Assembly: GCA_030630445.1 (NCBI GenBank)
Contig: DAOVNC010000019.1
Location: 1 to 16,917 of the forward strand
Direction of reading: 5' to 3'
DNA from: Kiritimatiellales bacterium
GTDB lineage: Bacteria; Verrucomicrobiota; Kiritimatiellia; Kiritimatiellales; Pontiellaceae
Length of the DNA stretch: 16,917 nt
In this document: positions 7,188 through 13,960 of the stretch, one piece after another
How the letters are laid out: every line of letters starts with the position of its first letter
Position numbering within the stretch: the first letter of the stretch is position 1
Translations under genes and position numbers: made by a program
The notes under the pieces: model-generated
The model's database searches: none
Seen by the model: only the letters and a program-made list of their open reading frames with translations
What the model was told of the DNA's origin: nothing

Positions 7188-8225
7188 ATGAACAACAAGC
7201 AATGGAACGATCTTCTCAACGTGATCAACGGCAAGCAACCCGATACGCTTCCGACCGGTTTTATTATCGATAGCCCCTGGTTGCCCGGATGGTATGGAAT
7301 CAGCACTCTGGATTATTATACGAACGATCCGCTTTGGTTCGAGGCCAATAAAAAGGCGATCGAAACCTTTCCGGAGATTATGTTTCTTCCCGGTTTCTGG
7401 TCCGAATACGGCATGTGCACCGAACCCAGTGCCTTCGGTGCCAAGTGCCGATGGGATGAAGCGAACCTGCCACATGCCGAAAAAATATCCGGCGACCTCG
7501 ATGTGCTCTGCGCATTGTCCAAGCCAGATGTCCGCAAGGACGGTCTCCTACCCTTTATCATCAATCGGCTAAAACACACGCAGCCGCTCATCCATGAAAT
7601 GGGACACGAGATTAAATTTGCCGTGGCCCGAGGCCCGCTCAATATTGCCTCCTTTCTTCTAGGAACTACGGATTTGATGATGGCCATGATCGATGAGCCG
7701 GAAAAATGCCATCGGTTCATCGGTATGATTTCCGATTTTCTAATCGACTGGATCGAATATCAAATGGAGAAGTTTCCCTCCATCGACGGAATCTTGCTGC
7801 TGGACGATATCGTCGGGTTTGTGGGCGACGACCTGTGCCGGGAATTTGTTGTGCCCTACTTCAAGAAGATCTATGGTGCTTTTTCCGCGAAAATAAACTT
7901 CCTGCACAATGATGCCGCCGGGCTGGTAAGCGCCCCGTATCTTCAGGAAATGGGGGTCAACCTATTCAACTATAGTTTCGAGCATTCCATTGAAGAGATG
8001 CAGCGTTTGACGAATCATCGCGTGACCTTGCTGGGCAACATTCCTCCACGCGATGTCCTGAAGGAAGGAACACCGCAGGATGTGCGCAACGCCGTGCAGC
8101 ATTCCGTCGCAAACGTGGAAGACCGTAGCCGGATCATCATGTCCTGTGGCGGCGGAATGCCGCAGGAGGTCTCCTCCGAAAATATCGCTGCCTTCCACAG
8201 CGAAGTTGGACTGCTTGATGTTTAG
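7188..8225 (+). CDS. Uroporphyrinogen decarboxylase (URO-D)-fold protein, methyltransferase-like branch
   Basis: 345-residue soluble protein with the URO-D/MtaA-CmuA type TIM-barrel pattern: an acidic cluster ILLLDDIVGFVGDDL (202-216), a conserved PYFKKIY (223-229), a strand ending in FLHNDA (H240), an NYSFEHS segment, LLGNIPP, and a C-terminal SCGGGMP (C320). In corrinoid-type methyltransferases of this fold, zinc is held by H-x-C and a late Cys. Here the H and late Cys are kept, but the middle Cys is replaced by Asp (H-N-D), so metal binding may differ. True HemE is unlikely given the context and the motifs. ATG 7188 follows GGAGGA at 7175-7180. It precedes a ferredoxin gene and sits within a sugar-acid operon. 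The substrate is unknown. Confidence 0.75.
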   Translation: MNNKQWNDLLNVINGKQPDTLPTGFIIDSPWLPGWYGISTLDYYTNDPLWFEANKKAIETFPEIMFLPGFWSEYGMCTEPSAFGAKCRWDEANLPHAEKISGDLDVLCALSKPDVRKDGLLPFIINRLKHTQPLIHEMGHEIKFAVARGPLNIASFLLGTTDLMMAMIDEPEKCHRFIGMISDFLIDWIEYQMEKFPSIDGILLLDDIVGFVGDDLCREFVVPYFKKIYGAFSAKINFLHNDAAGLVSAPYLQEMGVNLFNYSFEHSIEEMQRLTNHRVTLLGNIPPRDVLKEGTPQDVRNAVQHSVANVEDRSRIIMSCGGGMPQEVSSENIAAFHSEVGLLDV

Positions 8226-8318
8226 AATTTGGGAACAGCCTGCTCATGAGGAACTGTGTTCTGTGTTTGCATTGAACCCATAACCGCCGCGTCGTTTTCT
8301 GCGGCCCAGGAGAAAAAC

Positions 8319-8507
8319 ATGAAATTCACCGTCGATCAAAATTTGTGCATTGGCTGCGAGGCGTGCGAAGGGATCAGCCCTGAAGTTTTTACGTTTCCGA
8401 ACGATAAATCGCAGGTAAAACTCGATCCCGTTCCGCCATCGCTTCAGGAGAGTGCGCTGAAGGCCGAAGCAAACTGCCCCGTAGAGGCGATCTCGCACAC
8501 GTCGTAA
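8319..8507 (+). CDS. Small single-cluster [4Fe-4S] ferredoxin
   Basis: 62-residue ferredoxin with C10-I-G-C13-E-A-C16 followed by C53-P. This is the pattern of monocluster Desulfovibrio-type ferredoxins: three N-terminal cysteines and one C-terminal Cys-Pro, with the second cluster lost. The protein is acidic and soluble and should act as a one-electron carrier in the cytoplasm. ATG 8319 is preceded by AGGAGA (8308-8313); the in-frame GTG at 8256 would add unrelated residues and was rejected. It lies 93 bases after the URO-D-fold gene and 23 bases before the sulfatase gene. Its partner could be the URO-D-fold protein, or it could serve the radical-SAM or other maturation of the sulfatase; the sequence does not decide. 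Confidence 0.9.
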   Translation: MKFTVDQNLCIGCEACEGISPEVFTFPNDKSQVKLDPVPPSLQESALKAEANCPVEAISHTS

Positions 8508-8530
8508 AAAAAAACACGGAGCCAGATCTT

Positions 8531-10021
8531 ATGATCACGCCCTACCCCGAAAAGAAGAACAATATGAGCATCATTAAAAAAGTCAGGACTATTAATCACT
8601 GTAGAACCTTAAGCCTTCTGGTGTTGTTTGCGGTGGTGAATTTAGTTTTCGCCAGCACCGCGAAACATCCGCTGCAACCCAATGTCCTGCTTCTATGCAT
8701 CGACGACCTTCGGCCGGAACTGGCCTCGTTTGGTGCGGAGTATATTAAGTCACCGAACATGGATCGATTGGCGAAGGCTGGACGCCCTTTCCACCATCAC
8801 TATGTCAACGCACCAAGCTGCGGCCCCTCTCGCTACACGCTACTGACCGGTCGCTACGGCCCCGCTGGAAACAATGCGCTGTTCTTGCGGGCAAAAAAGG
8901 TGGAAACGAATCCCGACTCCGTTCCGCCCAGCATGCCGGAATGGTTCCGCACACATGGATACACCACAGTTTCGGTGGGCAAGGTTTCGCACCACCCCGG
9001 CGGGCGCGGCGGAAGCAATTGGGACGCTGATTCCACAATCGAAATGCCGAAGGCCTGGGATCAACACCTCATGCCGGTGGGCGAATGGCAACACCCGCGC
9101 GGTGCAATGCACGGATTAGCCAATGGCGAGATCCGCGTGAAGCCAAGCGAAATGGATGTTTTTCAAGACACTAAAGGCCCTGATTCGATCTATCCGGACG
9201 GACTCATCACGGAGGAGGCGCTCAACCAGCTTGACCAACTGACCGCTCCGGACGGCAAACCCTTTTTCCTGGCCGTCGGGATTATCCGCCCCCACCTCCC
9301 GTTTGGCGCACCGAAAAAATATTACGACCTCTATAACGGAGTGAAGCTTCCTCCTATTCCACATCCCGAAAAACCGGAGGGTAAAACCACGTGGCATGGC
9401 TCCGGTGAATTTATGAGATACAACCGCTGGGGAAAAGATCCGCGCAAAGACGTGGCATTCGCCACCGACGTTCGCAGGCACTATGCGGCCTGCGTTAGCT
9501 ATGCCGACGCGCAGGTCGGACGCATTCTGGAAAAACTGAAGGAAACGGGTGCGGATAAAAACACTATCATCATTTTGTGGGGCGACCATGGATGGCATCT
9601 GGGCGAGCATGCGATTTGGGGGAAGCATGCGCTGTTTGAGGAATCTTTGCGCTCCCCATTGATTGTCTATTATCCCGGCATTCCAACCCCCGGGAAAAAT
9701 GCTCAGGCGGTTGTAGAGTCGCTCGATATTTTCCCAACCCTTTGCGAACTCGCCAAACTGCCTAAACCTGGCTTTGTCCAAGGGCAATCATTGCTCCCAG
9801 TGCTAAAGGATTTCTCGCAACCCGGCCACTTCGCGGTCGCCTACACCGCCGGTGCCAAAACCATCCGTACGGATACGCACCGGCTTGTTCTTCACAAGAA
9901 TGGCTCGGTGGAACTGTACGACCACACAACCCCGGAGAAAGAGACCCGCAACGTGGCCAACGAAAACCCCGAAATCGTGGAAGAGTTAAAATCCAACTTA
10001 AAAAAACGGTTGGATCGATAG
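8531..10021 (+). CDS. Exported Cys-type sulfatase, iduronate-2-sulfatase-like
   Basis: 496-residue family S1 sulfatase. An N-terminal signal peptide runs to about residue 42 (basic MSIIKK, hydrophobic LSLLVLFAVVNLVFA, then ST), so it works in the periplasm or outside. The formylglycine signature is C97-G-P-S-R101 with YTLLTGR after it; C97 would be oxidised by a maturase. Calcium and sulfate-site residues are visible: D58-D59 in CIDDLRP, K151/H154 in SVGKVSHH, H255 in RPHLPF, and D352-H353 in GDHGWHLGEH. The pattern follows human iduronate-2-sulfatase (subfamily S1_7-like), which suggests a 2-O-sulfated uronate or a similar substrate. The start is 8531 (GGAG at 8518-8521); 8564 is an alternative that keeps the whole signal peptide. 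Its stop overlaps the ribosome-binding site of uxaC, linking desulfation to uronate catabolism. Confidence 0.93.
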   Translation: MITPYPEKKNNMSIIKKVRTINHCRTLSLLVLFAVVNLVFASTAKHPLQPNVLLLCIDDLRPELASFGAEYIKSPNMDRLAKAGRPFHHHYVNAPSCGPSRYTLLTGRYGPAGNNALFLRAKKVETNPDSVPPSMPEWFRTHGYTTVSVGKVSHHPGGRGGSNWDADSTIEMPKAWDQHLMPVGEWQHPRGAMHGLANGEIRVKPSEMDVFQDTKGPDSIYPDGLITEEALNQLDQLTAPDGKPFFLAVGIIRPHLPFGAPKKYYDLYNGVKLPPIPHPEKPEGKTTWHGSGEFMRYNRWGKDPRKDVAFATDVRRHYAACVSYADAQVGRILEKLKETGADKNTIIILWGDHGWHLGEHAIWGKHALFEESLRSPLIVYYPGIPTPGKNAQAVVESLDIFPTLCELAKLPKPGFVQGQSLLPVLKDFSQPGHFAVAYTAGAKTIRTDTHRLVLHKNGSVELYDHTTPEKETRNVANENPEIVEELKSNLKKRLDR

Positions 10022-10030
10022 GAGCTCCCA

Positions 10031-11449
10031 ATGAAAGAATTCATGGACACCGACTTTTTGTTGCAAACCGAAACCGCGAAGCGGCTCTACCACGACCACG
10101 CGGAAAAGATGCCGATCTACGACTATCATTGCCACCTATCACCGCAGGAAATCGCGGAGGACAAGCAGTACGACAACCTTGGCGAAATCTGGCTCGGCGG
10201 CGACCACTACAAATGGCGCGCCATGCGCACCAACGGTATCGCCGAAGAATTTATTACCGGCAACGCCTCCTGGCGCGAAAAGTTCCAAAAGTGGGCAGAG
10301 ACCGTCCCGCAGACCCTCCGTAATCCACTCTACCACTGGACGCACCTCGAACTGCAGCGCTACTTCGGCATCGATACGTTGCTGAGCCCGGCCACCGCCG
10401 ATGAAATCTTCGACCACTGTACGGCACTGTTGCGCACCCCCGAATTCTCCGCCCGCAACCTCATGCGGAAAATGAACGTCAAGCTTGTCTGCACCACCGA
10501 CGACCCGGCCGATGATCTCAAATGGCACAAGCAAATCGCCGCCGACGGGTTCGAGATCAAGGTGCTCCCCACCTTCCGCCCCGACAAGGCGATGAACCTA
10601 TCGGATTCCATCGTGTGGAAAAGCTATGTCCAAACGCTGGAAGGCAGCTCCAAAACAACGATCGATTCGCCGAATTCACTTTTGGAAGCCGTTGACCGGC
10701 GACACGAATACTTCCATTCGGCGGGGTGCCGCCTCTCCGACCACGGCGTGGCGTATGTTCCCGACGCACCCGCGAGCGACACCGAGCTCGAAGCCATTTT
10801 CCAGAAGGCTATGGAGGGTCAACCGGTCGACCTGGCGGATCGCGAAAAGTTCGAGGCGTGGTTCCTCTACGAAGTTGGCAAGATGAACCACAAGCGCGGC
10901 TGGGTTCAGCAATTCCATGTCGGCGTCTTCCGCAACAACAATACCCGGCTTTTCCAATCATTGGGCCCCGACACCGGATTTGACTCCATCGCCGACTATC
11001 GTCAAGGGCAGGGAATGATCCGGTTGCTCGACCGCCTCGACCACTCGAACCAATTGGCCAAATCCATTCTCTATAATATCAATCCGTCCGACAACGAGCT
11101 GTTTGCCACCCTGATCGGAAACTACCAGGACGGCTCCTTGCCGGGGAAAATACAGTGGGGTTCCGGTTGGTGGTTCCTCGACCAAAAGGACGGGATGGAA
11201 AAGCAGATCAACGCGCTTTCCAATCTCGGCCTACTCAGCCGATTCATCGGGATGCTCACCGATTCGCGTAGCTTCCTCTCCTATCCGCGGCACGAATACT
11301 TCCGCCGCATCCTTTGCAACCTGATTGGCACCGATGTCGAGAATGGTGAAATCCCCGCCGACATGGAATTGCTCGGCCCAATGGTCGAAAACATCTGCTA
11401 CAACAATGCGACCAACTATTTCGGGATCGAGTTGCCAACAGCGACATAG
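10031..11449 (+). CDS. uxaC: Glucuronate/galacturonate isomerase
   Basis: 472-residue uronate isomerase of the amidohydrolase superfamily (E. coli UxaC is 470). It interconverts D-glucuronate with D-fructuronate and D-galacturonate with D-tagaturonate in the cytoplasm. The metal-binding HxH is H33-C-H35 in YDYHCHLSP. Also visible are LGGDHYKWRAMR (55-66), CTTDDP, the RLSDHG segment with an acid/base Asp-His, QFHVGVFRNNN, SRFIGMLTDSRSF and the late RHEYFRR. ATG 10031 is preceded by AGGAG (10020-10024), which overlaps the TAG stop of the sulfatase gene, so translation is probably coupled. A second in-frame ATG (10043) has no better ribosome site. The enzyme supplies ketohexuronate; the following reductase (UxuB/UxaB) is not encoded in this window. 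Confidence 0.97.
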   Translation: MKEFMDTDFLLQTETAKRLYHDHAEKMPIYDYHCHLSPQEIAEDKQYDNLGEIWLGGDHYKWRAMRTNGIAEEFITGNASWREKFQKWAETVPQTLRNPLYHWTHLELQRYFGIDTLLSPATADEIFDHCTALLRTPEFSARNLMRKMNVKLVCTTDDPADDLKWHKQIAADGFEIKVLPTFRPDKAMNLSDSIVWKSYVQTLEGSSKTTIDSPNSLLEAVDRRHEYFHSAGCRLSDHGVAYVPDAPASDTELEAIFQKAMEGQPVDLADREKFEAWFLYEVGKMNHKRGWVQQFHVGVFRNNNTRLFQSLGPDTGFDSIADYRQGQGMIRLLDRLDHSNQLAKSILYNINPSDNELFATLIGNYQDGSLPGKIQWGSGWWFLDQKDGMEKQINALSNLGLLSRFIGMLTDSRSFLSYPRHEYFRRILCNLIGTDVENGEIPADMELLGPMVENICYNNATNYFGIELPTAT

Positions 11450-11466
11450 CATGGCAGTATCCCCTG

Positions 11467-11486
11467 TTTTCAACATAAACCGGAGT
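11467..11486 (+). promoter_or_regulatory. Leader motif TTTTCAACATAAA-GGAGT, copy 1
   Basis: A 20-base segment just before the ROK gene start. It matches the segment at 12766-12785, just before the Gfo/Idh gene, at 17 of 20 positions. The last five bases are the Shine-Dalgarno; the upstream TTTTCAACAnAAA is not needed for ribosome binding. It may be an operator for the ROK regulator or a shared leader. With only two copies seen, coincidence is possible. Confidence 0.35.
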
Positions 11487-11491
11487 CCACC

Positions 11492-12676
11492 ATGCAACGA
11501 GTGAAAGATAAGAAAGCGGATCAAGTGACCGTGCGCCGACTAAACATGTCGGCCATCCTGAAACTGTTACGCGAACGCGGAACACTGGCTCGCGCCGATC
11601 TGGCGAAAGAGCTGGGCATGACGCGCAACACGGCATCGAATATTGTGACCGAACTGTTGCAGGCTGGCGTGGTGATTGAAACCGAATACCGCCGCCAAGG
11701 GGCCGGACGCCCCGGCCTGCTGCTCGAACTCGCCCCCACCGGCGGCTTCGCCATCGGTGCGGAAATCGACATCAGCAGGATCATCGTGACGATCGTGGAT
11801 TTCAAGGGAAAGATGCTCTGGGAAGAATCCACCCAGACCAACCCCGCACAGCCGCAAGGCGAAATTATCGCCATGGCCGAGCAACTTGTGCAGGGCGCAT
11901 TGGACTGGGGCGCGGGGGAAAGCCTTAAACCGCTCGGCATCGGAGTTGGCCTCGCCGGACTGGTGGATGCCGAAGCAGGCAACCTGACCTATGCCCCGAC
12001 ACTCAACTGGAAAAACGTCCCTCTCAAATCGATGTGGGAAGAAAAATTTGGTTTGACCGTCTATCTCGACAACGAAGCCAACACGGCTGCATTGGGCTAC
12101 TATGCCTATGCCGACCTCTTCAGCGCCCGCAACCTCGCCTATCTCAGCATCGGCGTCGGCATGGCCGCCGGACTGATTCTCGAAGGGCACATCTTCCGCG
12201 GCAGCGGAGGGTTTGCCGGACAGGCCGGCCACATGAAAATCCGCCCGGATGGCGAGCCGTGCAGCTGCGGCGACCACGGCTGCTGGGTCACGGAAGTGGG
12301 ATTTCCCGCCCTCGCCCGCAAGACCGGACAACCTGAGATCGCTCTCGAAGATGCCGCCCGCTTGCTTCGCAACAATGATGAAACACTTTGGGCAGTGATC
12401 GATGAAATGGCGGAGATGCTCGGCCTTGGCATCGTCAACCTCGTCAACCTTTTCAACCTCGACCGCATCATCCTCGGTGGCGCGCTGCGCCCCATCTTGC
12501 CGTTCATGATTGAAAAGGTCAGGGCAACGGTCGACCAGCGCGCACTGCGACAACCTCGTAGAAACGTAAAGATCAAGGTTTCCGGCCGCGACGACGACAG
12601 CGTATTCGGAGCCGCCTACCTCGTCCTCGAAACCATCATGAACGATCCCGTCCCACTCGTTCGTTCCCAGCGTTAA
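11492..12676 (+). CDS. ROK-family transcriptional regulator
   Basis: 394-residue NagC/Mlc-type protein. An N-terminal winged helix-turn-helix (about 15-62: ILKLLRERGTLARADLAKEL, then GMTRNTASNIVTELLQAG) is followed by a ROK sugar-kinase-like domain. Visible in the latter are AIGAEIDISRI (strand one), GVGLAGLVD, D193 in LDNEAN (catalytic Asp position of ROK kinases), and a zinc site of H247 with C257-S-C259-G-D-H-G-C264. The motif usually written G-E-x-G-H reads GQAGH here (243-247), so the conserved Glu is Gln. Kinase activity is therefore unlikely, in line with a regulator. ATG 11492 follows CGGAG. It lies 42 bases after uxaC and before the oxidoreductase-transporter unit, so it probably represses one or both in response to a sugar or sugar acid. 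Confidence 0.92.
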   Translation: MQRVKDKKADQVTVRRLNMSAILKLLRERGTLARADLAKELGMTRNTASNIVTELLQAGVVIETEYRRQGAGRPGLLLELAPTGGFAIGAEIDISRIIVTIVDFKGKMLWEESTQTNPAQPQGEIIAMAEQLVQGALDWGAGESLKPLGIGVGLAGLVDAEAGNLTYAPTLNWKNVPLKSMWEEKFGLTVYLDNEANTAALGYYAYADLFSARNLAYLSIGVGMAAGLILEGHIFRGSGGFAGQAGHMKIRPDGEPCSCGDHGCWVTEVGFPALARKTGQPEIALEDAARLLRNNDETLWAVIDEMAEMLGLGIVNLVNLFNLDRIILGGALRPILPFMIEKVRATVDQRALRQPRRNVKIKVSGRDDDSVFGAAYLVLETIMNDPVPLVRSQR

Positions 12677-12790
12677 CATACCCCCACCCCCATCCATCGC
12701 CTTTATCGAAGCGCAATAATAGTTTTTGCGGTTACCCGTTGACTTGGATCCGTCAATATTGTTACTTTTCAACACAAATTGGAGTTGTTC
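12677..12790. promoter_or_regulatory. Candidate promoter/operator region before the oxidoreductase-transporter unit
   Basis: 114 bases without a gene. It holds TTGACT (12739-12744), which could be a -35 box, with AT-rich sequence downstream but no good -10 at ideal spacing (TTACTT at 17 bases is weak). TTGAC (12739-12743) and GTCAA (12752-12756) form an inverted repeat, and a perfect CAATATTG palindrome lies at 12754-12761. The second copy of the TTTTCAACA leader motif is at 12766-12785. This is the most operator-like stretch in the window and a plausible target for the ROK protein. Confidence 0.4.
12766..12785 (+). promoter_or_regulatory. Leader motif TTTTCAACACAAA-GGAGT, copy 2
   Basis: Second copy of the segment seen at 11467-11486, placed 5 bases before the GTG start of the first Gfo/Idh gene. 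The differences are at the bases after TTTTCAACA and AAA only. Equal placement relative to the start codon in both copies supports a shared function in expression; the function itself is not shown. Confidence 0.35.
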
Positions 12791-13936
12791 GTGAAAATAG
12801 GAATTATCGGACTCGGCAACATTGGTCGGGTACATGCAAAAAATATTCAGGATGGATTGGCCGGCAACTGCGAACTGGTTGCGGTTGCGAACCAACCCAT
12901 CGAATCATTGGAAGAGTTTGAAAAGCAGGGTATCGCTTGTTTCGGCGAGGGAAGCGATCTGATTGAATCGGGACGGGTCGACGCGGTACTGATTGCCCTC
13001 CCCACTTTCCTGCACGCGCCGCTCGGCATCCAAGCCTTGAAAGCCGGCCTGCATGTGATGATGGAAAAGCCGCTTGCTTGCCACAAGGCCGAGGCCGAAC
13101 GGATTCTGTCCGCGCGCCGACACGATGGCCAGGTGATTGCCCTGATGATGAACCAGCGCGCCAATCCGTGCTACGCCAAGCTTAAGCAGTGGATCGGGGA
13201 AGGCGCCATCGGAAAGCTCCAGCGAGTTTCGTGGACGATGACGAATTGGTTCCGCCCTGAAATCTACTTCCACTCCACCGCATGGCGCGCCACCTGGGCG
13301 GGCGACGGCGGCGGTGTTTTAATGAACCAGTGCCCGCACAACCTCGATGTACTCCAGTGGCTCGTCGGCATGCCGGAACGCATCCGCGGCTACTGTTCGT
13401 TCGGGAAATACCACGACCTCGATGTGGAGGACGAAGCAACCGCCTACATGGAATTCCCGAATGGCGTGACCGGACTCTTTGTCGCCAGCACGGGCGAAGC
13501 ACCCGGCGCCAACCGCCTCGAAATCATTGGCGACCGCGGTACCCTGAAAACCGATGGAAGTAAGGCCGTGCTCATGCGCTGTAGCGGATCGGTCGCCGAA
13601 TTCAGCAAATCAACGGACGAAATGTTTGGCTCTCCCGAAATCACGGAAGAGGTTTTCGAACCCACCGAAGCGGTGAACCAACATGCCATTATCCTCACCA
13701 ACTTTGTCAAGGCGATCTCCGAAGGCGAAACACTGATCACCCCCGCAGCGGAAGGCATTATGTCGCTTGAGCTGGCGGGCGCCATGATCTATTCGACGTG
13801 GACAGACTCCACCGTGGAGCTGCCGCTCGATGCCGCGGCCTATGAGACCCGTATCAAGCAGGCCGCCGAAGAGTCAACCCCGCGCACCCATCTAAGAACC
13901 GCCGCAGAGGTGGATATGTCGAAATCTTTCCGTTAG
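12791..13936 (+). CDS. Gfo/Idh/MocA-family NAD(P)-dependent oxidoreductase
   Basis: 381-residue dehydrogenase with an intact N-terminal Rossmann motif, IGIIGLGNIGRVHA (3-16), a VLIALPTFLH strand, MEKPLA with the catalytic Lys (K93 of E-K-P), and the C-terminal domain motif GGGVLMNQCPHNLD (H183, D186), the usual acid/base His region. It should oxidise or reduce a sugar, inositol or sugar-acid derivative in the cytoplasm. The start is GTG 12791, with GGAG at 12781-12784; the TTG at 12779 would add four residues and overlap the ribosome site. It is 24 bases upstream of the transporter gene and likely cotranscribed. It is a candidate for the missing ketohexuronate reductase, but the family is too broad to assign a substrate. 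Confidence 0.9.
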   Translation: MKIGIIGLGNIGRVHAKNIQDGLAGNCELVAVANQPIESLEEFEKQGIACFGEGSDLIESGRVDAVLIALPTFLHAPLGIQALKAGLHVMMEKPLACHKAEAERILSARRHDGQVIALMMNQRANPCYAKLKQWIGEGAIGKLQRVSWTMTNWFRPEIYFHSTAWRATWAGDGGGVLMNQCPHNLDVLQWLVGMPERIRGYCSFGKYHDLDVEDEATAYMEFPNGVTGLFVASTGEAPGANRLEIIGDRGTLKTDGSKAVLMRCSGSVAEFSKSTDEMFGSPEITEEVFEPTEAVNQHAIILTNFVKAISEGETLITPAAEGIMSLELAGAMIYSTWTDSTVELPLDAAAYETRIKQAAEESTPRTHLRTAAEVDMSKSFR

Positions 13937-13960
13937 GAAACCCAGAGAAAAGGAAAAACA

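Noticed and set aside
7188..8225. Annotation as HemE (heme biosynthesis uroporphyrinogen decarboxylase)
   Set aside because: The typical HemE N-terminal Arg-rich substrate motif is not seen, and the late Cys (SCGGGMP), ferredoxin neighbour and sugar-acid context fit the methyltransferase-like branch better.
11567..12895. Long minus-strand open frame (about 442 codons) opposite the ROK gene
   Set aside because: It spans the ROK gene and into the next gene and shows no domain; the ROK reading has HTH, zinc and ROK motifs.
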